This document shows, in pieces, positions 32,665 to 32,699 of a stretch of DNA of 32,699 nt (position 1 is its first letter; each line of letters opens with the position of its first letter). The stretch is from Sperchopsis tessellata (lineage: Eukaryota; Arthropoda; Insecta; Coleoptera; Hydrophilidae): positions 1 through 32,699 of the forward strand of contig JAWQRN010000265.1 in the NCBI GenBank assembly GCA_033557685.1, written 5' to 3'. The notes beneath the pieces are model-generated. The model did no database searches, had not been told where the DNA came from, and worked only from the letters and a program-made list of their open reading frames with translations. The position numbers and the translations under genes were made by a program.

Positions 32665-32699
32665 GTATGAATGTTGTTTCCGGGTGGAAACCGTGTAGA
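32665..32699 (-). repeat. 35-bp terminal inverted repeat, right arm
   Basis: Exact reverse complement of 40-74, reaching the last base of the window. The sequence beyond would be expected to continue as the reverse complement of 1-39 if the inverted repeat is longer. Confidence 0.95.

Noticed and set aside
40..32699. The 35-bp inverted repeat as terminal inverted repeats of a 32-kb DNA transposon
   Set aside because: No transposase that could act on them, no target-site duplication visible (the right arm ends at the window edge), and the arms look like PLE terminal sequence.

Overview
The window reads as AT-rich, non-coding invertebrate (metazoan) nuclear DNA built almost entirely from decayed transposable elements. 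The evidence is the mix of element classes: a BEL/Pao LTR retrotransposon (a group known only from animals), Penelope-like elements (PLEs) with a C-terminal GIY-YIG nuclease, an RTE-type (CFDP2-like) LINE, a tRNA-derived SINE and two DNA-transposon relics. No intact protein gene, rRNA or functional tRNA gene was found. A lophotrochozoan host is a guess from the SINE tail style and the PLE/RTE/BEL mix; the sequence does not prove it.

Layout. The dominant structure is a direct tandem duplication of a 16,274-bp unit: copy 1 is 72-16345 and copy 2 is 16346-32619. Every open frame found in copy 1 recurs in copy 2 with the same translation at an offset of exactly 16,274, so the copies look identical. 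A 13-bp string (TACCTATATGATA) sits at the start, at the central junction and at the end, giving A-X-A-X-A. The array lies between two 35-bp perfect inverted repeats (40-74 and 32665-32699). The left one is preceded by a hammerhead-like GGACGAAAC string, so the flanks look like PLE terminal (pLTR) sequence.

Inside one unit, in copy 1 coordinates: PLE C-terminal fragment on the minus strand (114-341); PLE RT plus GIY-YIG relic on the plus strand (471-1916); AT-rich spacer with two adjacent hairpins (2962-3021) and a decayed 18-bp minisatellite that reads as a hexapeptide repeat (3061-3249); two direct repeats carrying degenerate hammerhead-like cores (5061-5162 and 5373-5483); unassigned AT-rich sequence; an RTE LINE relic on the minus strand (8200-10544) placed head to head with a second, internally deleted RTE 5' end on the plus strand (10744-11330); a BEL/Pao relic (11581-14262); a Tc1/mariner/IS630-like transposase relic (15008-15224) interrupted by a SINE (15225-15493); a pogo/Tigger-like transposase C-terminal relic (15587-15805); and an AT palindrome about 65 bp before the unit end.

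Nothing here works as a gene system today. The points of most interest are the identical 16-kb tandem duplication with its 13-bp junction and foldback ends (recent duplication, circle-derived insertion or assembly artefact), the paired hammerhead-like motifs, and the 18-bp/hexapeptide repeat. Protein-family calls come from motifs read by eye and were not searched against any database.
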